A DNA stretch of 64,000 nt from Niallia circulans (GTDB taxonomy: Bacteria > Bacillota > Bacilli > Bacillales > Cytobacillaceae). The notes under the pieces are model-generated. The model was given only the letters and a program-made list of their open reading frames with translations. It made no database searches and had not been told where the DNA came from. The position numbers were made by a program, and so were the translations under genes. The stretch lies in the NCBI RefSeq assembly GCF_003726095.1, contig NZ_CP026031.1, forward strand, positions 3,038,001 to 3,102,000, written 5' to 3'. How positions within the stretch are numbered: the first letter of the stretch is position 1; each line of letters starts with the position of its first letter. This document shows, in pieces, positions 1 through 9,068 of this stretch.

Positions 1-889
1 ATAAAATCATGGATGAAAGCATAACCATCATAATCATGATGACAAGTACTAAACCTATAACAAACATTGGATATTTAAAAGCACCTAAATTCATCATCGG
101 CTGCTCACTTTTCACTTGGCGAATAGCAAACAAGATTAATGCTATTAGTCCAATGGCAATAGAAATAATCACTTCTAAGCTGCCCCATCCGCCGCCTTCT
201 CCAGCATTACTAAACCCGTAAACAATACCACCGAATCCAATTGTTGATAAAATAATCGATAAAATATCAATCTTTGGCTTCGTTAATGTTGTTACATTTT
301 GCATAAATATACTACCGAATACAAGCGCAACCACAAGCAGTGGCAGGGAAATCCAGAAAATCCAGTGCCAAGTAAGGGAGCGAAGAATTAACCCAGAAAT
401 AGTTGGCCCTACTGCCGGAGCAAAACTAATGACCAACCCCATCATTCCCATTACTTTCCCCCGTTTATGCGGTGGAATTAACACAAGAATTGTGTTAAAC
501 ATAAGCGGTAATAATAGTGCTGTACCAATTGCCTGAACAACACGAGCAACCATTAAAATTGTAAAGGTAGGCGCGATTGCTCCTATAAGCGTTCCCGAAA
601 TCGAAAAAATAAGGGAAGTAATAAATAACTGTCTTGTCGTAAACCATTGTAGAATAAGTCCTGATACAGGAACTAAAATTCCAAGTGTTAATAAATAACC
701 TGTTGTTAACCATTGTACGGTTGTTTCGTTAATACTAAAATCCGTAATAATTGTTCTTAGTGCCATATTCAGTGCCGTTTCACTAAATAATCCAATAAAG
801 CCCGCAATTAAAAAGGAGGCAATAATCGGCACCGTCTTAAACTCCGTTTTCCCAATTGTTTCTCCTTTAGCGGGAATATCCATTGTCAT
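1..889 (-). CDS. lmrB: DHA2-family drug/proton antiporter, LmrB-like (C-terminus outside window)
   Basis: This is the N-terminal 296 residues of a major facilitator of the 14-helix DHA2 (EmrB/QacA) family, cut by the left window edge. It would export drugs in exchange for protons at the cytoplasmic membrane. The translation starts MTMDIPAKGETIGKTEF and shows successive hydrophobic helices, a conserved arginine in helix 4 (VARVVQAIG) and a motif-C-like stretch (GLVISFAPAVGPTISG). The start at 889 has an AGGAGG site just upstream. It lies 28 bp behind a TetR regulator of the LmrA/YxaF type on the same strand, which is the arrangement of B. subtilis lmrA-lmrB (lincomycin and puromycin resistance). 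The substrate range cannot be read from the sequence. The family call is firm and the symbol is by homology and context. Confidence 0.85.
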   Translation of the reverse strand, partial: MTMDIPAKGETIGKTEFKTVPIIASFLIAGFIGLFSETALNMALRTIITDFSINETTVQWLTTGYLLTLGILVPVSGLILQWFTTRQLFITSLIFSISGTLIGAIAPTFTILMVARVVQAIGTALLLPLMFNTILVLIPPHKRGKVMGMMGLVISFAPAVGPTISGLILRSLTWHWIFWISLPLLVVALVFGSIFMQNVTTLTKPKIDILSIILSTIGFGGIVYGFSNAGEGGGWGSLEVIISIAIGLIALILFAIRQVKSEQPMMNLGAFKYPMFVIGLVLVIMIMMVMLSSMIL

Positions 890-917
890 TTCTTTTCCTC
901 CTTTAAATCCAAAAAAA

Positions 918-1493
918 TCACTGTTTTAACAGCACTGCTATTTGATTCGAAATGCAACGCAGGGGGTTACTGCTCTTATTCGTGAGAGCAAGCATGCACC
1001 CACCTTCTATCATTGCATTTAACGTAATACCCAGTTCCTTTGCCAGAGGTTCTGCAAAGCCAAAGTCCTCTAGCCTATTTGTATAAAGCGCCTGCCAATC
1101 GGTAAAAGTAGCATCACATGCCAAGCGCAGCGTTTCATGTGTTAACGCTGTTTCAGAAGCAATCAAACTAATTTGCAAGCCTTCAAGTGCACTGCAGCCC
1201 ATCTGATCAAATTCATTTGCGATAGAATTCACATGTTGTTGAAATGCAGCCACAGGAGTTTCCCCACTATATAAGTCTGCTTTCATTTTCTCTACTACTA
1301 GCTCTCGCATTCGCTTAATTGCTTCTAATGCAATTTCTTCTTTCCCGTTTGGAAAGTGATAATACAAAGAGCCTTTGGGAGCACCACTCTCATCAATTAT
1401 TTGATTAAGACCCGTTGCATGGAATCCTTGCAGTTGAAATAGTTTCGTTGCAGTAGTTAGAATTGCTTCTTTTTTATTGTTGCCTTTCTTCAT
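918..1493 (-). CDS. lmrA: TetR/AcrR transcriptional repressor, LmrA/YxaF type
   Basis: A 191-residue TetR-family repressor. The N-terminal helix-turn-helix (about residues 8-52) contains the family pattern GFHATGLNQIIDESGAPKGS followed by LYYHF. The C-terminal ligand domain has the small hydrophobic and cysteine-containing helices seen in LmrA and YxaF of B. subtilis. The gene sits directly upstream of the DHA2 transporter on the same strand, so both should form one autoregulated drug-inducible operon. A promoter overlapping a TAGACC-containing imperfect dyad lies about 25-45 bp upstream of the start, where an LmrA operator would be expected. The ligand is unknown from sequence. Confidence 0.9.
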   Translation of the reverse strand: MKKGNNKKEAILTTATKLFQLQGFHATGLNQIIDESGAPKGSLYYHFPNGKEEIALEAIKRMRELVVEKMKADLYSGETPVAAFQQHVNSIANEFDQMGCSALEGLQISLIASETALTHETLRLACDATFTDWQALYTNRLEDFGFAEPLAKELGITLNAMIEGGCMLALTNKSSNPLRCISNQIAVLLKQ

Positions 1494-1514
1494 TAGATCA
1501 TCTCTTCTTAAAAT

Positions 1515-1538
1515 TATTATAACAACTGGTCTACATAA
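1515..1538 (-). promoter_or_regulatory. predicted lmrAB promoter with overlapping LmrA-type operator
   Basis: On the minus strand the stretch contains TAGACC followed by AGTTGTTATAAT. A consensus -10 box TATAAT reads from 1521 to 1516. A weak -35 candidate (TTAATA, about 1544-1539) is 17 bp away. The operators I recall for LmrA/YxaF are imperfect dyads built around TAGACC/GGTCTA overlapping the promoter, and this site matches one half well and the other poorly. Confidence 0.5.
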
Positions 1539-1720
1539 TATTAATGTGGCATTCTAAAAGTGTCAAGAAGATAATAGCTGATTTTGCTTCTTTTTTATAC
1601 AAAAATTACTGATTCTTTACTTATTTTTAAAGTAAAGGGTTTTTATTTATATTCTTCACCAAGATGCCTTCTGGTACAATTGTTTCATCATAAAAGTGAC
1701 TGGCATAAATATTTCAACCA

Positions 1721-1788
1721 AATAGCCCCCAGAACAATTAGACGGACATAGTAAAAATACATTCGTCCAATTGTTTTGGGGGGTATTT
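1721..1788. terminator. long near-perfect hairpin, probable bidirectional terminator
   Basis: The left arm (CCCCCAGAACAATT at about 1726-1739, then GACG) pairs with the right arm (CGTCC, then AATTGTTTTGGGGGG at about 1769-1783) around a loop of about 20 nt. A T-rich tail follows on the plus strand and a weaker one on the minus strand. It lies downstream of the minus-strand small membrane gene. An alternative reading is a pair of inverted terminal repeats left by a lost mobile element. Confidence 0.5.
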
Positions 1789-1843
1789 ATTTTAAGAAAG
1801 ATATGCTAGTGATAATTTAAAGCAGGCTGAAGACTTATCCCGC

Positions 1844-2147
1844 TTATTGTGGTAGGAAGTCATAAACAATTAAAGCCATTGATAAGAGACCCCCTGTCAA
1901 GAATACTAATAGGTTTCCAACAATAGAAAGGTATTTCAAGCGACTTTTTTCGCCTTTAAATCCGAATATCAATCCGACTAAAGGGATGATAAATATACTT
2001 GCTAATATACTATAACCGAGATAATCGTTCCCAATTCCAATGTTAAATCCTGTTTCATCATATAACTTCCGCATCATGTTAGCTAGAATAAAGACAACAA
2101 TAAACTAAGAAGCAATAAAAAGATATGCCAGTGTTCTTGCTTTTCAT
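1844..2147 (-). pseudogene. small membrane protein, 5' part out of frame
   Basis: An intact 77-codon frame (2077-1844) encodes two hydrophobic helices (GYSILASIFIIPLVGLIFGF and LSIVGNLLVFLTGGLLSMAL) with a short charged loop. No ribosome binding site precedes its first ATG. The frame stays open further upstream as FIVVFILAN, a third membrane segment, back to a TAG. A good ATG with an AAAGAGGAG site sits at 2147 in another frame and encodes MKSKNTGISFYCFL before a stop. The simplest reading is one small protein of about 100 residues with three helices whose gene carries a single-base frameshift near 2100-2110, either real decay or a sequencing error. The family is not recognised. Confidence 0.5.
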
Positions 2148-2337
2148 TCGCCTACTCTCCTCTTTCCTGTTGTAAATTAATGGAACTTATATATACGTCA
2201 TACACAAATAATGGAAATATATGAAGAGAAATCAGACTGATTTACCACAATAATTTCCTATGCTATACTCATAAACAAATTGGTTATCTTAAAGAAGTAC
2301 TGGGTAATCAGATGGTATATAAGAAGGGAGATAAATT

Positions 2338-3009
2338 ATGCGCAATAAAGAAGAGTTAAAACAGGAAATTCTTGCTGCCTATCATTTTCGTCATGCTACA
2401 AAAGAATTTGATCCAGAGAAGAAGATTCCTGAAAGTGATATGAAGTTTATTTTAGAAACAGCTCGTCTTTCTCCAAGCTCATTTGGTACTGAGCCTTGGA
2501 AATTTCTTGTGATTGAAAATCCAGAATTGCTAAATAAAATAAAACAATCATCTTGGGGAGCGTCTACAAAGATTCCAGCCGCTAGCCATTTTGTGATTTT
2601 ATTAGCTAGAACAAAATTAGATACAGCCTATAATTCTACCTATTTAAAAGAACAGTTTACCAATGTATCCAAGCTTCCTGCTGGAGTGATTCCAAAAATG
2701 ATTGAACGGATAAAAGAATTCCAAAAGGAGGATTTCCGCTTAGATACCGATCGTGCTTTATTTGACTGGGCTTCCAAACAAACCTATATCGCGCTTGGAA
2801 ATATGATGACCGCTGCTGCCCAAATTGGCATCGATTCTTGTCCTATAGAGGGCTTTCATATGGAAAAAATGAATCAGTTATTAGATGAAGAAGGACTTTT
2901 AGAAGATGGCCATTTAGGTATTTCCGTCATGGTAGCATTCGGCTATCGTGCGAAAGATCCATATCCAAAAACACGCAGAGAATTTGACGATGTGGTGAAG
3001 TGGGTATAA
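2338..3009 (+). CDS. NAD(P)H-dependent nitroreductase-family oxidoreductase, YfkO-like
   Basis: A 223-residue FMN-dependent oxidoreductase of the nitroreductase family that would reduce nitroaromatics or quinones with NAD(P)H in the cytoplasm. The N-terminus FRHATKEFDPEKKI and the segment RLSPSSFGTEPWKFLVIE form the family's FMN-binding start. DWASKQTYIALGNMMTAAA followed by QIGIDSCPIEGF is the dimer and FMN-binding region, and the end is DVVKWV. The protein closely resembles B. subtilis YfkO in length and sequence along its whole course. A GAAGGGAG-type site precedes the ATG. It is a single gene convergent with the next operon, with a strong hairpin in between. The physiological substrate is unknown. 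Confidence 0.9.
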   Translation: MRNKEELKQEILAAYHFRHATKEFDPEKKIPESDMKFILETARLSPSSFGTEPWKFLVIENPELLNKIKQSSWGASTKIPAASHFVILLARTKLDTAYNSTYLKEQFTNVSKLPAGVIPKMIERIKEFQKEDFRLDTDRALFDWASKQTYIALGNMMTAAAQIGIDSCPIEGFHMEKMNQLLDEEGLLEDGHLGISVMVAFGYRAKDPYPKTRREFDDVVKWV

Positions 3010-3034
3010 GTATTGTTTAAAATTGCTTAACAGA

Positions 3035-3077
3035 AACTCTCCCCGCTTTAGTGAATGTATTCAATGCGGGGAGAGTT
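3035..3077. terminator. strong hairpin between convergent genes
   Basis: AACTCTCCCCGC (3035-3046) and GCGGGGAGAGTT (3066-3077) form a perfect 12-bp GC-rich stem with a 19-nt loop. It lies between the nitroreductase gene and the convergent response-regulator gene and can end transcription from both sides, although neither side has a long T run. Confidence 0.6.
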
Positions 3078-3127
3078 AAAAAGGGATAACTAGTTCTTTA
3101 TTTATACTGTCTCCATGCATCTTTTCT

Positions 3128-4723
3128 TTACGCTTCCTTTATACTTCTAGATATAAGACGATATTTTCTAGGGGTCACATGCTTAACTTGCAGGAATTTT
3201 TTTATAAAATAATCAGGATTCTGAAAACCTATATTTGTCGCTATTTGATAAATACGATCATCTGTTTCTTCTAAAAGCTGGCATGCTTTTTCTATTCTAT
3301 ATTCATTTAAGTAATCTTTAAACGCTACTCCATATTTTTTACTGAATAATTGGCCTAAATATACACTATTTATATTATATTTATCTCCTAATTTTCTTAA
3401 ACTCAATTTTTCCATATAGCGCTCTTCAATGTCCCTTTCAATTTTAATTAAGATGTCTTTTGATGAATAATTTCTGATACTATATAAATAGTTTGCAAAA
3501 TGTAATGAATAGGTTAAAAACTCATCCATTGAAATTTTTCCAGATAAAATATTCTTCTGATCATGAATAAACAGCGAGGACTCATCATTAGAAAAATTCG
3601 GTTTATTATTCTTGTTCCATAGATCTGTTAATTGATAAATTAACAGAGTAAGATTGTTTTTTATTAATTGAGGATGCAGACATTTCCGTTGAAATTCATC
3701 GTATATTTCTTTAACAATGACGGTTATTTTTTGCTCATTATTTTCTGATATACTATCCATATATTGATTTATCCGTTTTGGAGATAAGTGATATTGCTCT
3801 AAAGAAAATACTGGTGTATTATCGCAATAAATGATTGATTTATCGGCACAATAAAAATATTCATATTCTTTTCCTAAAACTACTTTATTATAGGAATCAG
3901 TTAGTTCTTCTATTTTCTGTACTGTATTTCCGATATACATTTTCACCCTGAACGGTACTTCACTTATTAATCTTCTTTGAAGTTTCTCTATATAATTTGC
4001 TCTATAAACCTCCGAACGATTGCATTGCCAAACAAGACTTACTGAGTATTCCATGTTTGTATTTTCTATATCATAAAGAATAAGGAAGTTCTCTTCCTGC
4101 ACCATTTTTTCTATGACTTTATACAGCTTATTTCTCCACTCCTTTTTTTCATCTGTTGTAACACGTTCCTGCCTAGTTTCTTGTACAACATCCATATTAA
4201 TAAAGGTATAGTTTTTGAAATCTCCATATCTATCTTTGATAAATTCAATGTCCTTTAAGGTAAATTTATCATATAATATATTTTTTAAATGATAATCATT
4301 AATTGCCTTGTTCTTTTTTTCTTCCTCTTTTTCTTTTCGCTTTAATACTATAAATCGTTTATTAATGGTTTCTAGTAAATCGATTAACTCCTTTTCCTGT
4401 ATTGGTTTTAACAAGTAATCAGTAACCCGATATTGAATAGCTTTCTTCGCATATTTAAATTCATAATATCCACTTAAGATCACAAACCTTATTTCCTTAT
4501 CCATACTCTGCTTTACTTGTTTAATTAATTCTAGTCCGTCCATAACAGGCATTTTTATATCAGTAAAAACAATGTCCACTTCATAGTCTCGAATAATTTG
4601 AAGAGCATCTTCCCCATTTCCCGCTTCATAACAAAGTTCAAAACCATAGTTTCCCCAGTCAATCATGACTTTAATTCCTTCCCGAATATATGGCTCATCA
4701 TCAACAATAAGGACTTTTAACAT
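3128..4723 (-). CDS. AraC-type two-component response regulator, YesN-like
   Basis: A 531-residue response regulator. The N-terminal receiver domain (about 1-120) has the acidic pair D8/D9, the phospho-acceptor D55 in VFTDIKMP and the conserved lysine in DYLLKPI. A poorly conserved helical middle region follows. The last 100 residues form an AraC-type double helix-turn-helix (KLSLRKLGDKYNINSVYLGQ ... IGFQNPDYFIKKFLQVKHVTP). An AGGAGG site 8 nt upstream fixes the start. It lies 3' of the YesM-type kinase on the same strand, and YesM/YesN pairs typically switch on a neighbouring oligosaccharide importer. Here that is the LplABC-type transporter and xylanolytic enzymes up to 14 kb. The actual signal is inferred to be a xylo-oligosaccharide. 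Confidence 0.9.
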   Translation of the reverse strand: MLKVLIVDDEPYIREGIKVMIDWGNYGFELCYEAGNGEDALQIIRDYEVDIVFTDIKMPVMDGLELIKQVKQSMDKEIRFVILSGYYEFKYAKKAIQYRVTDYLLKPIQEKELIDLLETINKRFIVLKRKEKEEEKKNKAINDYHLKNILYDKFTLKDIEFIKDRYGDFKNYTFINMDVVQETRQERVTTDEKKEWRNKLYKVIEKMVQEENFLILYDIENTNMEYSVSLVWQCNRSEVYRANYIEKLQRRLISEVPFRVKMYIGNTVQKIEELTDSYNKVVLGKEYEYFYCADKSIIYCDNTPVFSLEQYHLSPKRINQYMDSISENNEQKITVIVKEIYDEFQRKCLHPQLIKNNLTLLIYQLTDLWNKNNKPNFSNDESSLFIHDQKNILSGKISMDEFLTYSLHFANYLYSIRNYSSKDILIKIERDIEERYMEKLSLRKLGDKYNINSVYLGQLFSKKYGVAFKDYLNEYRIEKACQLLEETDDRIYQIATNIGFQNPDYFIKKFLQVKHVTPRKYRLISRSIKEA

Positions 4724-4835
4724 TATTTATTCCTCCTAAATGATCTTTCTCCTATTCAAAATGAATTTGTGAAAGAAACACTAAATGAAAAAGTAATTAA
4801 CACCTGCCTTAGAAATACTTTTCCCAGCTTACTCT

Positions 4836-6611
4836 CTATATAATGGGTAACTTAATGTATACTTCTGTTCCAGTGTAATTTTGGCTTTCAATTTCTAATT
4901 CCCCTTCCTCTTGATAGTGCATTTTTAACCGTAAATAGGCATTTAAGATTCCTGTGCTCTCTTCCCAATTGGATGTTGTCACATCATTTTTCTCAAGGTC
5001 CTCTCTTATTTTCCTTAATCTCTTTGCATCCATCCCAACTCCGCTATCTAAAATTTCAATATAAATAGCATTCTCTTGTGTAGAGACGATGATGCTAATT
5101 TCTCCTCCATTTTTCTTTTTCTCAATCCCATGAATACAGGCATTTTCCACAAAAGTTACTATCAGCATCTTTGGAATATAATGCTCCTTGCATTCCTCTT
5201 CTACATAGATAGAAAAGTTCAATCTATCTACAAAACGATATTTTTGAATATTTAAGTATCTTTGAACATATGCTAATTCTTCCTCGACAGTAACAAAATA
5301 TGAATCACTCCATTTGGTCATTCTTCTAAATAACTGTGCTAACTCATTAATAACTGTTGCACTTTCTCGATCTCCATTTAGTAAATTCCTCATTCTGATG
5401 CTATCAAGCGTATTATAAAGAAAATGTGGATTTACTTGACTTTGAAGCGCATTTAGCTCTGCTTTTGTTTTGGCTAATTCTATTTTCTGCTGTTCTCTCT
5501 CCTTTTTGTACACTTCACCTAATAATTCATCGATTTTAACCACCATGAAATTATAACTCCTTATTAAATCACCTATTTCATCTTTCCCTTCATTTATATT
5601 GATTCTTTCGAATATCCCCTTTTCTACTTTCAATAAATGCTGCTCTGTTAGAGCAATTCTATCTTGAAAGGACTTATTAATAAGCAAAATAACAAGTGTG
5701 GGAAATAGAAAATTAAAAATTATTAACACCAGGAGTATGGTTTTCTTGTTCTCAATGAGATCAAAAATATTAATCTGATTATTAGATATATAGATATCCC
5801 ATCGATCATTGATTGCTAGAAAAGAATCAGATAGATTAAATCTGGATTTTTCTTTTGATTTTAATTTTCGGAATATGGTATTCTTTTTCTCTGAGCCCTG
5901 ATTACTAAAAATAACCTGATCATTATATGCTATTACAATATTATTACTCGTATCTTCATTTTTGATATTTGCCAATAATCGATAATAATTAATATTTATT
6001 TTTACAATACTTTTATATCCGTTGCTTCTATTTGGTAATTCTCTTATAAAACTAATCGTTCGATTCGACTCTAACTTTGGTGGGAATTGCTTATTCTCTT
6101 CATAATAAGGATATAAAATCATATTATGATTATTCTCTTTGTAAATTCTATACCAATTCGTTTGCTCGACCGCTCGCAAATTCCAAAAAACCCCACCGTT
6201 AATAATAGTTGGATTAGTAGTGTATATTTCTATACTTTCCAACGCTTGAGATACATAAAAATTATTAATGATGTTTTCTTGAACAAGGGAAATATAGTCA
6301 CTATAATAATCTACATTATCTTTATACTTTTTTTGAAGAAATTCGTTGATTTTCAAATCTCTACTAATATAATTGGATACTTCCGTAATCTCGTTGAAGC
6401 TCTCATTAAGATGATATTTCAGCCGTTCTATCGTAATCTCCATTGATTTATTTTTTTGAATATCCTCATTTTCTCGAATGGAATGGATAATGACTAAATT
6501 AGTAAGAACGATAGGAATCACTACAGCTAATAAATAAATTAGTACCATTTTTTTCTTTATTTTTATATTATTCAGAAGCAGTGCAAGCAAATTTTTTTCC
6601 CATCCTTCCAA
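4836..6611 (-). CDS. sensor histidine kinase, YesM-like
   Basis: A 591-residue membrane kinase of the LytS/YesM (HPK8-like) type. It has a first transmembrane helix at about 23-43, an extracellular sensor region at about 44-290, a second helix at about 291-311, a HAMP segment, the His_kinase motif NPHFLYNTLDS with the predicted phospho-histidine H396, and an HATPase_c domain with VENACIHGIE and LDSGVGM. It should autophosphorylate in response to an extracytoplasmic sugar signal and phosphorylate the adjacent YesN-type regulator 112 bp downstream. The start is uncertain: the frame opens with TTG at 6611 without a strong ribosome binding site, and a later ATG (residue 22, just before the first helix) is also possible. 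A cre-like site lies about 90 bp upstream. Confidence 0.88.
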   Translation of the reverse strand: MEGWEKNLLALLLNNIKIKKKMVLIYLLAVVIPIVLTNLVIIHSIRENEDIQKNKSMEITIERLKYHLNESFNEITEVSNYISRDLKINEFLQKKYKDNVDYYSDYISLVQENIINNFYVSQALESIEIYTTNPTIINGGVFWNLRAVEQTNWYRIYKENNHNMILYPYYEENKQFPPKLESNRTISFIRELPNRSNGYKSIVKININYYRLLANIKNEDTSNNIVIAYNDQVIFSNQGSEKKNTIFRKLKSKEKSRFNLSDSFLAINDRWDIYISNNQINIFDLIENKKTILLVLIIFNFLFPTLVILLINKSFQDRIALTEQHLLKVEKGIFERININEGKDEIGDLIRSYNFMVVKIDELLGEVYKKEREQQKIELAKTKAELNALQSQVNPHFLYNTLDSIRMRNLLNGDRESATVINELAQLFRRMTKWSDSYFVTVEEELAYVQRYLNIQKYRFVDRLNFSIYVEEECKEHYIPKMLIVTFVENACIHGIEKKKNGGEISIIVSTQENAIYIEILDSGVGMDAKRLRKIREDLEKNDVTTSNWEESTGILNAYLRLKMHYQEEGELEIESQNYTGTEVYIKLPII

Positions 6612-6702
6612 ACCAGTCTCTACACAAATAGTAAAGCTAAAGGCTATTATCTACCATACTCAGACAGAAATATTAAACGATTGCGACTTCTGGTCCATTT
6701 GT

Positions 6703-6720
6703 TTTGTAAGCGTTTTCCAC
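6703..6720 (+). promoter_or_regulatory. cre-like CcpA site upstream of the YesM-type kinase
   Basis: TTTGTAAGCGTTTTCCAC fits the cre consensus WWTGNAARCGNWWWCAWW except at the second base of CA and the last W. It lies in the 241-bp gap (6612-6852) between YesL and the kinase, upstream of the kinase, and nothing else coding is seen there. Catabolite repression of the two-component system is inferred. Confidence 0.5.
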
Positions 6721-6852
6721 AATGCGTATTCTACCATTTATTCACTACTACTAGATAGAGATTTTTTTCATATAAATCAGTATTGCTATATTTCTTTGAA
6801 GATTTAGTTATAGTCTGTGCTTAATTCCTCTTCTTTCCCCCACACTCTCCTG

Positions 6853-7458
6853 TTATTTTTCTTTCAAATAGCTGGAGAATATAGTTTCCATATAGCGACT
6901 TATTATATAGGAGAAAAATGCAGGAATGATTACAACTAATATTGGTAATAACCATATACTAACTATAAAAAACACTAGAAGTATTAATAGAAATAGCGAT
7001 TTAGGCAAATGGCTGATGGCTAAAATGGCAGCATTTTTCCAAACAATTTTTAATGGGGATTGAAATCTCGCTATATAGGAGATAGCATAAATAAAACAAC
7101 AACATACCAAAGGGATAAGCAGAAGAAATATTGTTTGCCCTATTATAGATACAACACTCCCATTTGTTTGCGCTCCTAAAAACAGACTATTGTAATAAAA
7201 CACAGAAATGGCAGCTACAAAAAATACCCAAGTAATAGTAGCCTGTTTAAAGCTACTTTTCATCGCTTTCCAAAATTGTTGAAATATATATCCCTCTTCC
7301 TCTCTAATAGCATGATGGGCTGCATAATACAATGCAGCCGTTGATGCCCCAATCGTAATGATAGGTAACGAAAATACTGTCCAAAGAATACTTAAATATA
7401 ATAAATTAGCTACCTTTGTCAATCTCCTCATATATATGCCATTCATTAACCTATTCAT
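6853..7458 (-). CDS. YesL family (DUF624) integral membrane protein
   Basis: A 201-residue membrane protein with about five hydrophobic segments and the DUF624 start pattern (LTKVANLLYLSILWTVFSLP ... GASTAALYYAA). The first 8 nt overlap the end of the upstream GH43 gene, so the two are probably translationally coupled. YesL proteins recur in Gram-positive glycan loci next to YesM/YesN and LplABC-type importers; their molecular role is unknown. A second copy is present at 51448-52125 in the galactan locus. Confidence 0.85.
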   Translation of the reverse strand: MNRLMNGIYMRRLTKVANLLYLSILWTVFSLPIITIGASTAALYYAAHHAIREEEGYIFQQFWKAMKSSFKQATITWVFFVAAISVFYYNSLFLGAQTNGSVVSIIGQTIFLLLIPLVCCCFIYAISYIARFQSPLKIVWKNAAILAISHLPKSLFLLILLVFFIVSIWLLPILVVIIPAFFSYIISRYMETIFSSYLKEK

Positions 7459-9037
7459 ACTGTTTCACCTTTTCTGTTACATGCAGCTCTACTTCCTCGT
7501 TTACTTGCTCCAACCATTGAAAGTCTGCATAACAACTGTTTGTAAGATCCGATTTACTAGTTACATAAACTCCCATTGTACAACCAACAAATCCTCCTGC
7601 CACTTCCGTACTTAGGATATGTGCATCTATATTCTTCACCACTTCTATTTCCTCGCCATCTTCTTGAGAATAATAGAAATGGAGTTTTTGACAATCGCCT
7701 TTTATTTTTAAGGTTAAATTACGAGAATCCTCTACTATACGTTCTTCCAGCTTCTCTTCCCCATTATAATTTGTTATGACTCTCAATTCTCTTTTTCCAT
7801 CAAACAATCCTGAGACAAAGCGAATAGAATAACGATCATTTTGCAGAATGACAAGCCCGGCTTCATCCCCATTTTGTTGCGGAGTAAAATCCAGCCTCGT
7901 TTTAAGCGTATACCACATGGATTGTTGTCTAATCCCTATATAAGAAGGGGATGCAATATCTGCGATTGTATGTGGGGAAGCGTACATTCTTAACCAACCG
8001 TCTCTTTCATCAAAAACATACTTTTCTATATCAGGATTTCTTAAAAATAATAACCGCTTATCTAAAGGTTGTTCAAACAGAATTCGGGGATTTACTGTTT
8101 CTGTTGGAAAAAGTGGCAGCCTGTGCATCTGCTCTCTTGCTAACCTTCCTAATCCCGGATTAATGACTGGCCAATCACTCTCCCAGACTACTTCTGCTAG
8201 AAATGTCTCTCTGCCTAAATTGCTATATCCGTCAAAAATACGACTTGCAAGACAAGTCATATACCACTGCCCATCCGCTGTTTCCACTAAGTCGCCATGC
8301 CCTACATTACATACAGGATAATCACGTCCAAGATGCCTATGTGTAAGAATAGGGTTACATGGATTTCCTATATACGGACCATCAATTTTTTCACTTCTCG
8401 CAATCGTGACACAATGTTCAAACGAAGTGCCACCTTCTGCAATCATTAAATAATAATAACCGTTCCTCTTATATAAATGTGGTCCTTCTGGCCAAATTGC
8501 CTCTCTTAGAGCACCCTTCCAAAGTTTTGTACTGACTCCAATCAGTTTCATAGATTTTAGATCTATTTCCTGTAGCCATACCTCCCAGTCTCCATTGTAG
8601 CGCACTCCTTTGGGATTGGGCCTTGTCCCTACATAATAGCTTTTTCCATCTGTATCAAAGAATAGACTTGGATCGATTCCTGCTGCTCCTTCTAAATAAT
8701 ATGGATCAGACCAGGGTCCTGTTGGATCAGTTGCTGTCACAATAAAGTTTCCACCATTTGGAACATTTGTCGTTATCATATAGAAAATTCCTTTGTTATA
8801 CCTAATAGAAGGTGCAAATATTCCTTGAGAATGTGTAACATCTGATAGGGGAAGCTGCGATTTTCGGTCCAATATATTTCCGATTAATTCCCAGTTAACA
8901 AGATCCTTACTATGGTAGATCGGAACACCAGGAAAATAAGAAAAAGTGGATGTAACCAAATAATAATCATCTCCAACTACACAAATAGATGGATCAGGCG
9001 AAAATCCTTTTAAAATTGGATTCTTAAAAGTCTGCAC
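7451..9037 (-). CDS. glycoside hydrolase family 43, beta-xylosidase or alpha-L-arabinofuranosidase
   Basis: A 528-residue cytoplasmic enzyme without signal peptide. The N-terminal five-bladed propeller carries the three GH43 carboxylates: D15 in GFSPDPSI (general base), D122 in AGIDPSLFFD (pKa modulator) and E184 in WPEGPHLY (general acid). The C-terminal 200 residues form the beta-sandwich found in xylosidases of this family. It would release xylose or arabinose from imported xylo-oligosaccharides. The neighbours are a GH8 exo-oligoxylanase 31 bp upstream and an oligosaccharide importer, which favours arabinoxylan fragments as substrate. Xylosidase and arabinofuranosidase activity cannot be told apart by eye. 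Confidence 0.9.
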   Translation of the reverse strand: MQTFKNPILKGFSPDPSICVVGDDYYLVTSTFSYFPGVPIYHSKDLVNWELIGNILDRKSQLPLSDVTHSQGIFAPSIRYNKGIFYMITTNVPNGGNFIVTATDPTGPWSDPYYLEGAAGIDPSLFFDTDGKSYYVGTRPNPKGVRYNGDWEVWLQEIDLKSMKLIGVSTKLWKGALREAIWPEGPHLYKRNGYYYLMIAEGGTSFEHCVTIARSEKIDGPYIGNPCNPILTHRHLGRDYPVCNVGHGDLVETADGQWYMTCLASRIFDGYSNLGRETFLAEVVWESDWPVINPGLGRLAREQMHRLPLFPTETVNPRILFEQPLDKRLLFLRNPDIEKYVFDERDGWLRMYASPHTIADIASPSYIGIRQQSMWYTLKTRLDFTPQQNGDEAGLVILQNDRYSIRFVSGLFDGKRELRVITNYNGEEKLEERIVEDSRNLTLKIKGDCQKLHFYYSQEDGEEIEVVKNIDAHILSTEVAGGFVGCTMGVYVTSKSDLTNSCYADFQWLEQVNEEVELHVTEKVKQYE

Positions 9038-9068
9038 TGCCGATCATCCCTTCTTCTCAAAAATAGCA

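Noticed and set aside
6126..6446. 106-codon plus-strand frame inside the YesM-type kinase gene
   Set aside because: Antisense shadow of a well-supported coding region without its own translation signal.
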